DNA of 64,000 nt from Porphyrobacter sp. AAP60 (GCF_001296025.1 NZ_LJHV01000002.1:434001-498000), one strand, 5' to 3'. Shown: positions 30,232 to 39,428, counted from the first letter of the stretch. Made by a program: numbers and translations. Notes: generated from the sequence alone by a model not told the origin.

Positions 30232-32094
30232 TCAGGCGGCATTATCGTCGGTGGCCGACTGTGACGCTTTGCGGCGTCCGAAGGCCTTCAATCTCTCTTC
30301 AACTGCCGTGAGCTGCGTGCGCAGGCGATTCTGTTCGGCAAACGACCCTTCCGGATCGCTGTCGAAACGCGATATGGTGGCCGCAAGCGCAGCCTCCAGC
30401 GCCGGCCTTTCGACCAGCAGCGACACAGCTTCAGCCAATTCCTCGCACGCAGCGCCGGGATCGTTGCCTTCATCAAGGAAGGCGTAGCGGATATCTGCCG
30501 GCGGGGCAGGATGACCTTGCGCGCTGCATATGGCGCTTAGCCCGCGCGAATCAAGCGTTTCTGCAAGTTCGAACAGCGATTCGATCAAAGAAGCGGCTTC
30601 GCGGTCAAGCCGGGCGAGGCTGGAGAGGGCTTCGGCGTGGCGATTGATCTCTTGCGGGAAGCGGGTCAGCCCGGCGATCACGGCGGTCAGCAGGCCCTGT
30701 CGCTGCCCGCCCGCCATCATCCCGGAAAGCTGGACGCGCGCGGATTCCGACAGGCCCGGCGGCGGCGGGGGAGACCCGCCACGCCACGGTTGCCGCTGGC
30801 CCGGCTGAAACGCAGGGCGGGGCGGGCGGGGCGGGTAGGCGAAGGCGGAAAACCGGTCGGAAAGTTCGCGCCGGTATAGGCCTTTGATTTCAGGATCGGC
30901 GATGGTTTCGACATGCGCCATCAGCCGCGCCTTCAACCCTGCCTTGGCCTCCGGCGTGGCGAGCGGCTGCGCATCGCGTTCAAACTCCCACAGGGTGTCG
31001 ATCAGATTGGCAGGGCTGGCGAGCAGCCGCTCCATCGCAGCTTTGCCCTGCGCCTTGATAAGATCATCGGGATCGAGCCCCGCCGGCAATCGCACGATAT
31101 TGAGCGATCGCATCGGCGCCAGCAATGGCAGCGCCCGCGCAATCGCCCGCATTGCGGCACGCTGACCTGCCGCATCACCATCGAAGCACAGCACCGGCGC
31201 ATCGACCATGCGCCACAGCAGTTCGAGCTGCATCTCGGTCAGCGCCGTGCCGAGCGGAGCGACCGCATCGGCAATCCCCGCATTGGCGAGGGCGATGACA
31301 TCCATATAGCCTTCGACGACCACCACCCGCCCGCTCTGGCGCGCAGCAGGCGCGGCGCGGTGCAGGTTGTAGAGCGTGCGGCCCTTGTCGAACAATTCGG
31401 TATCAGGCGAATTGAGATACTTCGCCACGCCGTCCCGCTTATCGAGAATGCGCCCGCCGAAAGCGATCACCCGCCCGCGCGCATCTTGGATCGGCAGCAT
31501 CACCCGGCCGCGGAAACGATCATACCGCTCGCCCTGGTCGTTGGCGGCGCGCATCCCGGCGCCTTCGAGCATATCCTCGCCGAATTGCGACAGCGCCTTG
31601 GGGATCGCCTGCCGATCATCGGGCGCCCATCCGAAGCCGAATTCGCGGCAGACGGCGGCGGAAAAGCCGCGCCGTTCGAGGTATTCCCGCGCAACCCTGC
31701 CGCCCGGCGCGGCGAGACTGGCGACATAAAATGCCTGCGCGGCGTCTGTCACATCGATCAGGCTGGCGCGGGCCTCCGCACGGCGAGCCATGGCCGGATC
31801 GGGCGCGGGCACTTCCATTCCGGCAGACGCAGCCAGTTCCTTCACCGCATCCATGAATTGCAGGCCCTGCTGGTCAACCATCCAGCTGATCGCATCGCCA
31901 TGCGCCCCGCAACCGAAGCAGTGATAAAACTGCTTCTGGTCGTTCACATAGAAACTGGGCGTCTTTTCGTCATGGAACGGGCAGCACCCCTTCCATTCCC
32001 GCCCCGCGCGCGTCAGCTTGACGCTGCGCATCACCAGCGTGGACAGCGTAATCCGCGCGCGCAGTTCGTCCTTCCATTGCGGGGTGATGGCCAT
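30232..32094 (-). CDS. dnaG: DNA primase
   Basis: Synthesises RNA primers for replication. The 620-residue protein has the CHC2 zinc site C38-H41-C59-C62 (CCPFHDEKTPSFYV ... YHCFGCG), the primase core with VVEGYMDVIALANAGI (TOPRIM acidic residue) and CFDGDAAGQRAAMRA (DxD), and a C-terminal helicase-binding domain after a Pro-rich linker (RPPRPAFQPGQRQPW). GGAG lies about 15 bp before the ATG, within a stretch also used by the last codons of the GIY-YIG frame. It is the middle gene of yqeY-dnaG-rpoD. Confidence 0.97.
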   Translation of the reverse strand: MAITPQWKDELRARITLSTLVMRSVKLTRAGREWKGCCPFHDEKTPSFYVNDQKQFYHCFGCGAHGDAISWMVDQQGLQFMDAVKELAASAGMEVPAPDPAMARRAEARASLIDVTDAAQAFYVASLAAPGGRVAREYLERRGFSAAVCREFGFGWAPDDRQAIPKALSQFGEDMLEGAGMRAANDQGERYDRFRGRVMLPIQDARGRVIAFGGRILDKRDGVAKYLNSPDTELFDKGRTLYNLHRAAPAARQSGRVVVVEGYMDVIALANAGIADAVAPLGTALTEMQLELLWRMVDAPVLCFDGDAAGQRAAMRAIARALPLLAPMRSLNIVRLPAGLDPDDLIKAQGKAAMERLLASPANLIDTLWEFERDAQPLATPEAKAGLKARLMAHVETIADPEIKGLYRRELSDRFSAFAYPPRPPRPAFQPGQRQPWRGGSPPPPPGLSESARVQLSGMMAGGQRQGLLTAVIAGLTRFPQEINRHAEALSSLARLDREAASLIESLFELAETLDSRGLSAICSAQGHPAPPADIRYAFLDEGNDPGAACEELAEAVSLLVERPALEAALAATISRFDSDPEGSFAEQNRLRTQLTAVEERLKAFGRRKASQSATDDNAA

Positions 32095-32100
32095 CGAAGT

Positions 32101-32451
32101 CTACTGCTCCCCCACTCCGTTCGTGTCGAGCGAAGTCGAGACACCTTTCAGTGGATCACCTGTGGATCGTTCTGCCGGCGGCTTGGAGAAGTAAGACAGC
32201 GCTTGCCAGTCAGAACGCGCCAATGCTTCTTTCTTGGCGCGAGACCATTTCTTGACCGTCAGTTCAGTCGCAAGTGCCTCGTGACGGGTTGGGAAGTCCT
32301 GCGCCCATAGCAGGGTGACTGGTCGGCGTTGCGAGGTGAATTCACAGAACCCGCCTTGGTGATGCTCAGCTAATCGACGCTCGAGGTCATCAGTGTGGCC
32401 GGTGTAGTACAGCCCGTCGGAACATCGAAGGATGTAACACCAAAAGGCCAT
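32101..32451 (-). CDS. GIY-YIG nuclease-domain protein inside a REP-bounded unit
   Basis: A 116-residue single-domain protein of the UvrC/GIY-YIG superfamily, YhbQ-like group. WCYILRC (GIY position) and YYTGHTDDLERRLAEH (YIG position, with the conserved Arg25) are clear, followed by GGFCEFTSQRRPVTLLWAQDF and the AKKEALA helix. The last ~18 residues (PLKGVSTSLDTNGVGEQ) are not nuclease but the translation of a REP repeat. The gene sits between yqeY and dnaG, which are normally adjacent, and is bounded by perfect 32-bp inverted repeats. It could be a repeat-mobilising nuclease or a passenger; the function is inferred. Confidence 0.88.
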   Translation of the reverse strand: MAFWCYILRCSDGLYYTGHTDDLERRLAEHHQGGFCEFTSQRRPVTLLWAQDFPTRHEALATELTVKKWSRAKKEALARSDWQALSYFSKPPAERSTGDPLKGVSTSLDTNGVGEQ

Positions 32452-32542
32452 CCCGCACCCATATCCGTTCGCCTCGAGCGCAGTCGAGAGGCCATTTCAC
32501 CATTACGAGGGGTGTCTCGACTTCGCTCGACACGAACGGAGT
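32114..32542. mobile_element. 429-bp unit with 32-bp terminal inverted REP repeats carrying a GIY-YIG gene
   Basis: Bases 32114-32145 (starting ACTCCGTTCGTGTCGAGCGA) are repeated exactly, in inverted order, at 32511-32542. Between them lie all but the last four codons of the GIY-YIG gene, plus one more, diverged REP copy (32465-32493). The right edge is 9 bp from the yqeY stop, and the left edge is 19 bp from the dnaG start. Joining the flanks would leave a normal ~28-bp gap within the yqeY-dnaG operon. No target duplication is visible. The element status is inferred from this geometry. Confidence 0.6.
32465..32541. repeat. REP doublet (REPIN-like) upstream of the GIY-YIG gene
   Basis: Two REP units face each other: 32465-32493 (CCGTTCGCCTCGAGCGCAGT...) and 32511-32540, read in the opposite direction, separated by 17 bp. 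Both start from CCGTTCG at the outer edge and contain a TCGAG core with internal dyad symmetry. The doublet could fold into a long hairpin. It occupies the whole gap between yqeY and the GIY-YIG start, so it also forms the nuclease gene's 5' region. Confidence 0.8.
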
Positions 32543-32551
32543 TTGGCTTTT

Positions 32552-33004
32552 TTAGCTCAAGGCCGCCTTCACCAGCCCGCTGGCCAGTTTGCCATCCAGC
32601 ACTGCGCCGTGGCGGGCCTTCAATTCCGCCATCACGGTGCCCATGTCCTTGATGCTGGACGCGCCGGTTTCTGCCTTGATCGATTCGATGGCAGCACGCG
32701 TGGCTGCCTCGTCCATCATCTGCGGCAGAAACTCCTCGATCACGGCGAGTTCGGCGCGTTCCACCGCGGCCAGTTCATCGCGCCCGCCGCTCACATACAT
32801 ATCAATCGATTCGCGGCGCTGCTTGGCCATCTTCTGGAGCACGCTGACCACCAGTTCATCATCGGGAATCACCTTGCCGCTGGTGCGCTCCTCGATATCG
32901 CGATCCTTGATCTTAGCGCTGATCTGGCGGAGCGCGGCGGTGCGGTCTTTCTCGCCCGCCTTCATGGCGGTGATGGTGGCGGCCTTGATATCGTCGCGGA
33001 TCAT
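32552..33004 (-). CDS. yqeY: GatB/YqeY-domain protein
   Basis: A 150-residue protein with the YqeY fold that resembles the tRNA-binding tail domain of GatB. MIRDDIKAATITAMKAGEKDRTAALRQISAKIKDRDIEER, PDDELVVSVLQKMAKQRRESI and the C-terminal GTVMAELKARHGAVLDGKLASGLVKAAL are all canonical. The role of YqeY is unclear; a link to tRNA amidation or to primase is suggested only by gene order. It heads the yqeY-dnaG-rpoD cluster and diverges from carA over a 143-bp gap. Confidence 0.92.
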   Translation of the reverse strand: MIRDDIKAATITAMKAGEKDRTAALRQISAKIKDRDIEERTSGKVIPDDELVVSVLQKMAKQRRESIDMYVSGGRDELAAVERAELAVIEEFLPQMMDEAATRAAIESIKAETGASSIKDMGTVMAELKARHGAVLDGKLASGLVKAALS

Positions 33005-33147
33005 TTGCACGTTTCCTGTGGATTGAACTGTCGGGCGCGCCTCTAACGCAAATAGAGGGCCAAGCCTAGGTTGACGCGGAGGGCTGCGGGCCTTAGCGCG
33101 CAAAACTTAGCAACATCGCTGGCTTTTACTCAAACGGAGCGCCCCCA

Positions 33148-34434
33148 ATGGCCGACCCCGCATCTTTCCGTGCGCAACCTGATGGCGCTACGGGAGTCCT
33201 CGTTCTGGCCGATGGTACGGTGGTGTGGGGCCGCGGTTTCGGCGCGGCGGGCGTGGCGGTGGGCGAGGTGTGCTTCAACACCGCGATGACCGGCTATCAG
33301 GAAGTGATGACAGATCCCAGCTACGCGGCGCAGATCGTCACCTTCACCTTCCCGCATATCGGCAATGTCGGCGCGAACGGCGAGGATGTTGAAAGCAAGG
33401 TCGAAGGCGCGGTCGGCTGCGTGGTGCGTGAAGACGTGACCGAGCCTTCCAGCTTCCGCTCGATCGAGAAGTTTGGCGAGTGGATGGTGCGCAATGGCAA
33501 GATCGGCCTCAGCGGCGTGGACACCCGCGCCCTGACCCGCCGCATCCGCCAGACCGGCGCGCCCAACGCCGTGATCGCCCATGCACCGGACGGCAAGTTC
33601 GACATCCCCGCGCTGATCGAACGCGCCAAGGGCTGGGCAGGGCTGGAAGGCATGGACCTTGCGGTGCGAGTTACCCGCGAGAAGCATGAAAGCTGGGAGG
33701 GCGGTTACTGGACGCTCGGCAAGGGATATGGCCGCGCGCCTTGGACCAAGTCGTCACCCACTTCCGTTCGCCCTGAGCCTGTCGAAGGGCTGCACTTCTC
33801 TTCCGAAGAAAAGGACAGTGCTTCGACAAGCTCAGCACGAACGGATGAAGGAAAACTCCCCCATGTCGTCGCCATCGACTATGGTTCCAAGGACAACATC
33901 TTCCGCAATCTGGTGAAGGCCGGAGCGCGGGTGACGGTGGTGCCGGCCAAGGCTTCGTTCGATGATGTGATGGCGCTCGCGCCCGATGGCGTATTCCTTT
34001 CCAACGGCCCCGGCGATCCGGCGGCGACGGGAGAATATGCGGTGCCGGTGATCCGCGCTCTGCTCGATGCCGACATGCCGATCTTCGGCATCTGTCTGGG
34101 CCACCAGCTGCTGGCGCTGGCGGCGGGCGCGAAGACGATCAAGATGCACCAGGGCCACCGCGGCGCGAACCATCCGGTGCAGCGCGTCGGCGAGGGCTGG
34201 GGGGAGACTTCGGGCCTCGTCGAGATCACCTCGATGAACCACGGCTTCACGGTGGACGCTGCGACCCTGCCGGAGAATGTCGAACAGACCCATGTGAGCC
34301 TGTTCGACGGGACGAATTGCGGCATTGCGATCAAGGGCAAGCGGGCCTTTGCGGTGCAGTATCACCCCGAGGCAAGCCCGGGGCCGCAGGATAGTTTCTA
34401 CCTGTTCGAGAAGTTTGTCGGGGGGCTGGGGTGA
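33148..34434 (+). CDS. carA: carbamoyl-phosphate synthase small subunit, with in-frame REP insertion
   Basis: The glutaminase subunit that feeds ammonia to CarB for arginine and pyrimidine synthesis. It has 428 residues, longer than the ~380-400 usual. The N-terminal domain ([17 protein letters not shown] ... [17 protein letters not shown]) is intact. The class I amidotransferase domain has the nucleophile Cys316 in GICLGHQL and His406/Glu408 in HPEASPG. Residues about 206-233 (SVRPEPVEG ... STSSARTD) are encoded by an 81-bp REP doublet. They fall in the linker between the domains, where other CarA proteins have a short loop, so activity may be kept. GGAG precedes the ATG. Confidence 0.95.
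   Translation: MADPASFRAQPDGATGVLVLADGTVVWGRGFGAAGVAVGEVCFNTAMTGYQEVMTDPSYAAQIVTFTFPHIGNVGANGEDVESKVEGAVGCVVREDVTEPSSFRSIEKFGEWMVRNGKIGLSGVDTRALTRRIRQTGAPNAVIAHAPDGKFDIPALIERAKGWAGLEGMDLAVRVTREKHESWEGGYWTLGKGYGRAPWTKSSPTSVRPEPVEGLHFSSEEKDSASTSSARTDEGKLPHVVAIDYGSKDNIFRNLVKAGARVTVVPAKASFDDVMALAPDGVFLSNGPGDPAATGEYAVPVIRALLDADMPIFGICLGHQLLALAAGAKTIKMHQGHRGANHPVQRVGEGWGETSGLVEITSMNHGFTVDAATLPENVEQTHVSLFDGTNCGIAIKGKRAFAVQYHPEASPGPQDSFYLFEKFVGGLG
33764..33844. repeat. 81-bp REP doublet inserted in frame in carA
   Basis: Two inverted REP units, 33764-33790 (CCGTTCGCCCTGAGCCTGTC...) and 33818-33844 (ending AAGCTCAGCACGAACGG), with a 27-bp spacer. The terminal CCGTTCG is shared with the repeats around the GIY-YIG gene, but the core differs (CCTGTCGAAGGGC), so it is a second subfamily. 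The length is exactly 27 codons, with no stop in the carA frame. The outer CCGTTCG/CGAACGG arms and inner GTCGAAG/CTTCGAC arms give long-range hairpin potential. Confidence 0.88.
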
Positions 34435-34973
34435 TGATTAATTTTAGCCGCATACTAGGGGTGCTTCTGGCGACAATTTACATGGTGATTAGTCCACCAA
34501 CCGTGGCGCAGAAAACACATGTTACTGAGGACGAATTGCGAGCCTTAAAAAGCCTCGCTCAAAGCACACTTCCTGAGGGCTCTGCCATTCTTGCCGTTTG
34601 TGGTCCGTCAGACGGGCAGGGGTATTATCTTTGGCCTCGACACGAGGGATGGCAAAACGACCCGATATCGGCTGGGCGACTTGTTTTCGTGGTTGCACCA
34701 GATAACCAGCCAAACGTGCTCTTTCTTGATGCTCGTGGTGAATTTATCAGTGCTAAGGATGATGGTGGCATCCTTTCCTTTTCGTTCCTTGACCCAGAGA
34801 CCGGATCATTCGGAATTATTGAAACCTATCCATCCACAGGTGTGACTTCGACATACGTCGTGACAGTCTCTCCCGAAGGAGAGCTCTATGGTCTTTGGAC
34901 TTCACTAAAATCTCACATTTCGTCGGCCAACATTTCCAAGGTAACCGCCCACGTAACTCGCTGCACGACATAA
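34434..34973 (+). CDS. secreted hypothetical protein between carA and carB, atypical composition
   Basis: A 179-residue protein whose ATG overlaps the carA stop (TGATG; a GTG three bases earlier is also possible). A hydrophobic leader of about 27 residues ends in SPPTVAQ, fitting a signal peptide. The rest (HVTEDELRALKSLAQSTLPEGSAILAVCG, GYYLWPRHEGWQNDPI, VTAHVTRCTT) matches no family I recognise; two cysteines could pair. Codon use and base composition are visibly more A/T-rich than in carA or carB. It looks acquired and interrupts carAB, yet keeps coupling to carA. Confidence 0.6.
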   Translation: MINFSRILGVLLATIYMVISPPTVAQKTHVTEDELRALKSLAQSTLPEGSAILAVCGPSDGQGYYLWPRHEGWQNDPISAGRLVFVVAPDNQPNVLFLDARGEFISAKDDGGILSFSFLDPETGSFGIIETYPSTGVTSTYVVTVSPEGELYGLWTSLKSHISSANISKVTAHVTRCTT

Positions 34974-35082
34974 TGACGAGATACGCATTCCTGATCGCCC
35001 AGAACTCTCTTCCCCTTATAGCGCAGGTTCCGCGCGAGGCTGGGCAGTCGCTTTTCCGCCATTGTGGTACACCCATCCCCAA

Positions 35083-35103
35083 CCCCTTCCCTCAGGGAAG
35101 GGG
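35083..35103. repeat. perfect 9-bp hairpin in the gap before carB
   Basis: CCCCTTCCC (35083-35091) and GGGAAGGGG (35095-35103) flank a three-base loop TCA in the 154-bp gap before carB. No T-tract follows, so it is unlikely to be an intrinsic terminator. Short C-rich/G-rich hairpins of this kind are common intergenic repeats in sphingomonads. It might mark a second repeat family in this disturbed gap. Confidence 0.6.
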
Positions 35104-35127
35104 AACCAAGTAGCGAAGTTGAGCTAA

Positions 35128-38100
35128 ATGCCCAAAAGAACAGACATTTCCTCGATCCTCGTCATTGGCGCTGGCCCGATCATCATCGGGCAGGCCTGCG
35201 AATTCGATTACTCCGGCACGCAGGCGATCAAGGCGTTGAAGGAGGAAGGCTACCGCGTCATCCTCGTCAACTCCAACCCCGCGACGATCATGACCGATCC
35301 CGAGTTCGCCGACGCCACCTATATCGAGCCGATCACGCCCGATATCGTCGCCAAAATCATCGCCAAGGAACGGCCCGATGCGCTGCTGCCGACGATGGGC
35401 GGGCAGACCGCGCTGAACTGCGCGCTGGCGCTGGATGCGGACGGCACGCTGGCGAAATACGGCGTCGAGATGATCGGCGCGAAAGCGGACGCGATCGACA
35501 AGGCCGAAAACCGCCAGCGGTTCCGCGATGCGATGACCAGCATCGGGTTGGAAAGCGCCCGCAGCGGCGTCGCCAACACGCTCGAAGAAGCGCGCGTGAT
35601 CCTCGAACGCACGGGCCTGCCTTCGATCATCCGTCCCAGCTTCACGCTTGGCGGCACGGGCGGCGGGATTGCCTATAACAAGGCGGAATTCGACCAGATC
35701 GTGCGCGAAGGCCTCGACGCCTCGCCCACCACCGAAGTGCTGATCGAGGAATCGCTGCTCGGGTGGAAAGAGTTCGAGATGGAGGTGGTGCGCGACCGCA
35801 AGGATAACGCGATCATCATCTGCGCCATCGAAAACGTCGATCCCATGGGCGTCCACACCGGCGACAGCATCACGGTCGCCCCGGCGTTGACGCTGACCGA
35901 CAAGGAATACCAGATCATGCGCAACGCGAGCATTGCTTGCCTGCGCGAAATCGGCGTGGAAACCGGCGGTTCCAACGTGCAGTTCGCGGTCAATCCCAAG
36001 GATGGCCGCCTGATCGTGATCGAGATGAACCCGCGCGTGTCGCGCTCATCAGCGCTGGCATCCAAGGCCACCGGCTTCCCCATCGCCCGCGTCGCGGCGA
36101 AACTGGCGGTCGGCTACACGCTGGATGAACTCACCAACGAAATCACCGGCGCAACCCCTGCCAGCTTCGAACCGACCATCGATTACGTCGTCACCAAGAT
36201 CCCGCGTTTCGCCTTCGAAAAGTTCAAGGGCGCGGCGACCGATCTTTCGACCGCGATGAAATCCGTGGGCGAAGTCATGGCGATTGGCCGCAATTTCCAG
36301 GAATCCATGCAGAAGGCCCTGCGCGGGTTGGAAACCGGGCTCGACGGGTTCAACCGCGTGATCGAGCTGGAAGGCCAGCCGCGCGATGTCATTAATGCCG
36401 CCCTGTCGCGCCGCACGCCTGACCGGCTGCTGAAGGTCGCGCAGGCTTTCCGCGAAGGTCTCAGCGTCGAGGATATCGCCGCCGTCACATTCTACGATCC
36501 GTGGTTCCTGCGCCAGATCGAAGGCATCATCGATGCCGAGCGCGAAGTGCAGAAAGATGGCTTGCCCCGCGATGCGGCGGGCCTGCGTCGCTTGAAAGCG
36601 ATGGGCTTTTCGGACAAGCGCCTTGCCACGCTTGCCGTCCGCTCGGTCGGCGTTGCGGGCGGCATGGGGGAGACGCAGGCCAAGCGTTCCGGCCTGCTCC
36701 ACGATGCTCTGGTCGCCATGGCCGGTGCCACCAGTGCCGCCGAAGTGCGCGCCTTGCGCCAAAAGCTGGGTGTGAACCCGGTATTCAAACGCATCGACAG
36801 CTGCGCTGCCGAGTTCGAGGCGATCACACCCTACATGTATTCGACCTACGAAGCCCCCAGCTTCGGTGAGGCCGAATGCGAGGCCATGCCATCCGACCGC
36901 CGCAAGGTCGTGATCCTTGGTGGCGGGCCGAACCGGATCGGGCAGGGGATCGAGTTCGATTACTGCTGCGTCCACGCCTGTTTCGCGCTGGCCGAGCAGG
37001 GCTTCGAGACGATCATGGTCAACTGCAACCCCGAAACCGTCTCGACCGATTACGACACATCGGACCGGCTGTATTTCGAGCCGCTGACCGACGAGGACGT
37101 GCTGGAAATCCTGCGGGTGGAACAGCAAAACGGCGAACTGGTGGGCGTAATCGTGCAGTTCGGCGGGCAGACCCCGCTGAAACTGGCGCAGGCGCTGGAG
37201 GATGCGGGCATCCCGATCCTCGGCACATCGCCCGATGCGATTGACTTGGCCGAAGACCGTGAACGCTTCGCCAAGCTGGTGAGCAAGCTGAAGCTGAAGC
37301 AGCCCGATAACGGCATCGCCCGCAGCCGCGATGAAGCCGCTGCTGTGGCAGCACGCATCGGCTATCCGGTGCTGCTGCGCCCGTCCTATGTGCTGGGCGG
37401 CCGCGCGATGGAGATCGTCGACAGCGAAGCGCAGCTTGATAACTACATTGCCACCGCGGTGAACGTGTCAGGCGATAGCCCGGTGCTGATCGACCAGTAC
37501 CTGCGTGACGCCATCGAATGCGATGTCGATGCGCTGTGCGATGGCGAGGAAGTGCGCGTCGCGGGCGTGATGCAGCATATCGAGGAGGCGGGCGTCCATT
37601 CGGGCGATAGTGCTTGCACCTTGCCGCCCTATTCGCTGCCGCCCGAAATCATCGCCGAGATGGAACGTCAGGCCGAACTGCTCGCCCATGCATTGAGCGT
37701 GGTCGGGCTGATGAACATCCAGTTCGCGGTGAAAGACGGCGAGGTTTACCTGATCGAGGTCAACCCGCGTGCCAGCCGCACGGTGCCCTTTGTCGCCAAG
37801 GCGATCGGCCAGCAGGTCGCCAAGATCGCGGCGCGGGTGATGGCGGGCGAAAAGCTGGCCGCCTTCCCGCCGTTCAAGCGTGATCTGCCTTATATGGCGG
37901 TGAAAGAAGCAGTGTTCCCGTGGGCGCGCTTCCCCGGTGCCGATCCGGTGCTGAGCCCGGAAATGAAATCGACCGGCGAGGTCATGGGGATCGACGCGAG
38001 TTTCGAGGCCGCCTTCCTGAAATCGCAGATCGGGGCCGGGATGATCCTGCCCCGCAGCGGCACGGTGTTCGTTTCGGTCAAGAACACCGACAAGACAGTG

Positions 38101-38454
38101 ATCGTCCCCGCCGTGCGCCGCCTGATCGAAGTGGGCTTCCGCATCATTGCCACCGATGGCACGCAAAGTTTCCTTGCCGAACAGGGCCTTGCGGTAGAAC
38201 GGGTGAACAAGGTTGCCGAAGGACAGCCGCATATCGTCGACCGCATCATCGACGGCGATATCGCGCTGATCTTCAACACCACCGAAGGTTGGCAATCATT
38301 GATGGACAGCAAATCGATCCGTCAGGCAGCGCTTGCCAACAAGGTGCCGTACTACACAACGGCGGCGGGCAGTGTCGCGGCAGCGGCAGCGATTTCGACG
38401 ATTAGCCCCGATCAGCTTGAAGTCCGGTCGTTGCAGGACTATTATGGAAGCTGA
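35128..38454 (+). CDS. carB: carbamoyl-phosphate synthase large subunit
   Basis: Makes carbamoyl phosphate from bicarbonate, ammonia and two ATP. The 1108-residue chain has the two ATP-grasp halves: [21 protein letters not shown] at the first preATP-grasp, [13 protein letters not shown], and the second starting at [21 protein letters not shown] with [10 protein letters not shown]. The allosteric MGS-like domain starts near FVSVKNTDK. The start [17 protein letters not shown] is typical. It is separated from carA by a foreign-looking gene and a 154-bp gap, so it may need its own promoter. Confidence 0.97.
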   Translation: MPKRTDISSILVIGAGPIIIGQACEFDYSGTQAIKALKEEGYRVILVNSNPATIMTDPEFADATYIEPITPDIVAKIIAKERPDALLPTMGGQTALNCALALDADGTLAKYGVEMIGAKADAIDKAENRQRFRDAMTSIGLESARSGVANTLEEARVILERTGLPSIIRPSFTLGGTGGGIAYNKAEFDQIVREGLDASPTTEVLIEESLLGWKEFEMEVVRDRKDNAIIICAIENVDPMGVHTGDSITVAPALTLTDKEYQIMRNASIACLREIGVETGGSNVQFAVNPKDGRLIVIEMNPRVSRSSALASKATGFPIARVAAKLAVGYTLDELTNEITGATPASFEPTIDYVVTKIPRFAFEKFKGAATDLSTAMKSVGEVMAIGRNFQESMQKALRGLETGLDGFNRVIELEGQPRDVINAALSRRTPDRLLKVAQAFREGLSVEDIAAVTFYDPWFLRQIEGIIDAEREVQKDGLPRDAAGLRRLKAMGFSDKRLATLAVRSVGVAGGMGETQAKRSGLLHDALVAMAGATSAAEVRALRQKLGVNPVFKRIDSCAAEFEAITPYMYSTYEAPSFGEAECEAMPSDRRKVVILGGGPNRIGQGIEFDYCCVHACFALAEQGFETIMVNCNPETVSTDYDTSDRLYFEPLTDEDVLEILRVEQQNGELVGVIVQFGGQTPLKLAQALEDAGIPILGTSPDAIDLAEDRERFAKLVSKLKLKQPDNGIARSRDEAAAVAARIGYPVLLRPSYVLGGRAMEIVDSEAQLDNYIATAVNVSGDSPVLIDQYLRDAIECDVDALCDGEEVRVAGVMQHIEEAGVHSGDSACTLPPYSLPPEIIAEMERQAELLAHALSVVGLMNIQFAVKDGEVYLIEVNPRASRTVPFVAKAIGQQVAKIAARVMAGEKLAAFPPFKRDLPYMAVKEAVFPWARFPGADPVLSPEMKSTGEVMGIDASFEAAFLKSQIGAGMILPRSGTVFVSVKNTDKTVIVPAVRRLIEVGFRIIATDGTQSFLAEQGLAVERVNKVAEGQPHIVDRIIDGDIALIFNTTEGWQSLMDSKSIRQAALANKVPYYTTAAGSVAAAAAISTISPDQLEVRSLQDYYGS

Positions 38455-38567
38455 CTGAGCCTTCTCCCCCACATCGAAAGCAGTCTGAGCCGTAAAGTTT
38501 GAACGGCCGGGTTCGCTTTTCCGATAGACGGGTGGATGTTCGAAAAAACGAACGAAAGAACAGGATG

Positions 38568-39044
38568 ATGGCGACGATGGAAAAGGTTCCGATGCTGGCC
38601 GAGGGGTATGAGCGGCTGACTGCTGACCTCAAAATGCTGCGCGAAGAACGCCCGAAAATCGTCGAAGCGATCGAAGAAGCGCGCGCCCACGGCGACCTTT
38701 CGGAAAATGCCGAATATCATGCGGCCAAGGAACGCCAGGGCCAGGTCGAAGCCATGATCGGCGACATCGAAGGCATGGTCAGCCGCGCCCAGATCATTGA
38801 TCCAGCCACGCTTTCGGGCGACCGGATCATCTTTGGCGCAACCGTGACGCTGCTCGATGATAACGACAAGCCGATCAAGTACCAGATCGTCGGCCAGACC
38901 GAAGCGGATGCGAACAAGGGCCGCATCTCCTACAGCTCGCCGCTGGCGCGCGCGCTGATCGGCAAGCAGGTGGGTGACGATATCGAAGTGACCGTGCCTT
39001 CGGGCGAGCGGTTCTACCACGTCGACAAGATCGAATTCATCTAG
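38568..39044 (+). CDS. greA: transcription elongation factor GreA
   Basis: Rescues backtracked RNA polymerase by stimulating transcript cleavage. The 158-residue protein has the N-terminal coiled coil ([47 protein letters not shown]), with the acidic tip DLSENAEY, and a C-terminal FKBP-like domain ([21 protein letters not shown]). Three in-frame ATGs (38565, 38568, 38577) follow an AACAGG site; 38568 was chosen on spacing, but 38577 (MEKVPML) is equally possible. Confidence 0.94.
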   Translation: MATMEKVPMLAEGYERLTADLKMLREERPKIVEAIEEARAHGDLSENAEYHAAKERQGQVEAMIGDIEGMVSRAQIIDPATLSGDRIIFGATVTLLDDNDKPIKYQIVGQTEADANKGRISYSSPLARALIGKQVGDDIEVTVPSGERFYHVDKIEFI

Positions 39045-39061
39045 CCGCGATCGGGTCTGTC

Positions 39062-39349
39062 ATGCCGATTGCGCCTGTCAGACCCGTTGCCGAACGCCAG
39101 CTTGCCGCTCATTTTGTGGCTGAGGGTGCGATCAGCATGGCTGATGCCATTGCCTTTGTTCCGGTGAAGGCAGGCCAGAAGCGGGCATTCGACCGGCTGA
39201 AGGGCGCGGATGTGCTCAAGACAGACGGGCAAGGGCGCTGGTATCTGGATGAGGCGAAATGGGGCAAACATCGCTCCGATCGCCGCACGCGAGCGGTGCT
39301 GACCATGCTTGCCGTGGCCGCTGCCGGAGCTTTCGCAGCGCTGCGCTAG
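39062..39349 (+). CDS. small hypothetical protein with C-terminal membrane helix
   Basis: A 95-residue protein 17 bp after greA. The first 75 residues look soluble and resemble a small winged-helix or unwinding pattern (ADAIAFVPVKAGQKRAFDRLKGADVLKTDGQGRWYLDEAKW). The end is a single hydrophobic helix, AVLTMLAVAAAGAFAALR. No family was recognised. It is the last gene before the repeat array and parS site, and probably shares the greA transcript. Confidence 0.6.
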   Translation: MPIAPVRPVAERQLAAHFVAEGAISMADAIAFVPVKAGQKRAFDRLKGADVLKTDGQGRWYLDEAKWGKHRSDRRTRAVLTMLAVAAAGAFAALR

Positions 39350-39351
39350 GT

Positions 39352-39409
39352 CGATCTAGACCCCGTCTAGACCCCCTCTAGCCTCGTTTAGACCCCTGTT
39401 AGACCCTGT
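39352..39409. repeat. array of five TAGACCC-type boxes at ~11-bp spacing
   Basis: Boxes reading TAGACCCC, TAGACCCCC, TAGCCTC, TAGACCCC and TAGACCC begin at 39357, 39368, 39379, 39389 and 39400, i.e. 11, 11, 10 and 11 bp apart. That puts them on one face of the DNA helix. Most contain CTAG, normally rare in bacterial DNA. The array starts at the end of the preceding gene and stops about 20 bp before parS. It could be a multimeric protein-binding site; no known motif was recognised. Confidence 0.7.
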
Positions 39410-39428
39410 CCCGGCCCGCTCTGTCCGG

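Noticed and set aside
34974..35082. Minus-strand fragment reading MAEKRLPSLARNLRYKGK that recalls the start of DUF559 endonucleases
   Set aside because: Only the first dozen residues have any similarity, and the frame then loses it. It may be chance or an old remnant; not enough to call a pseudogene.
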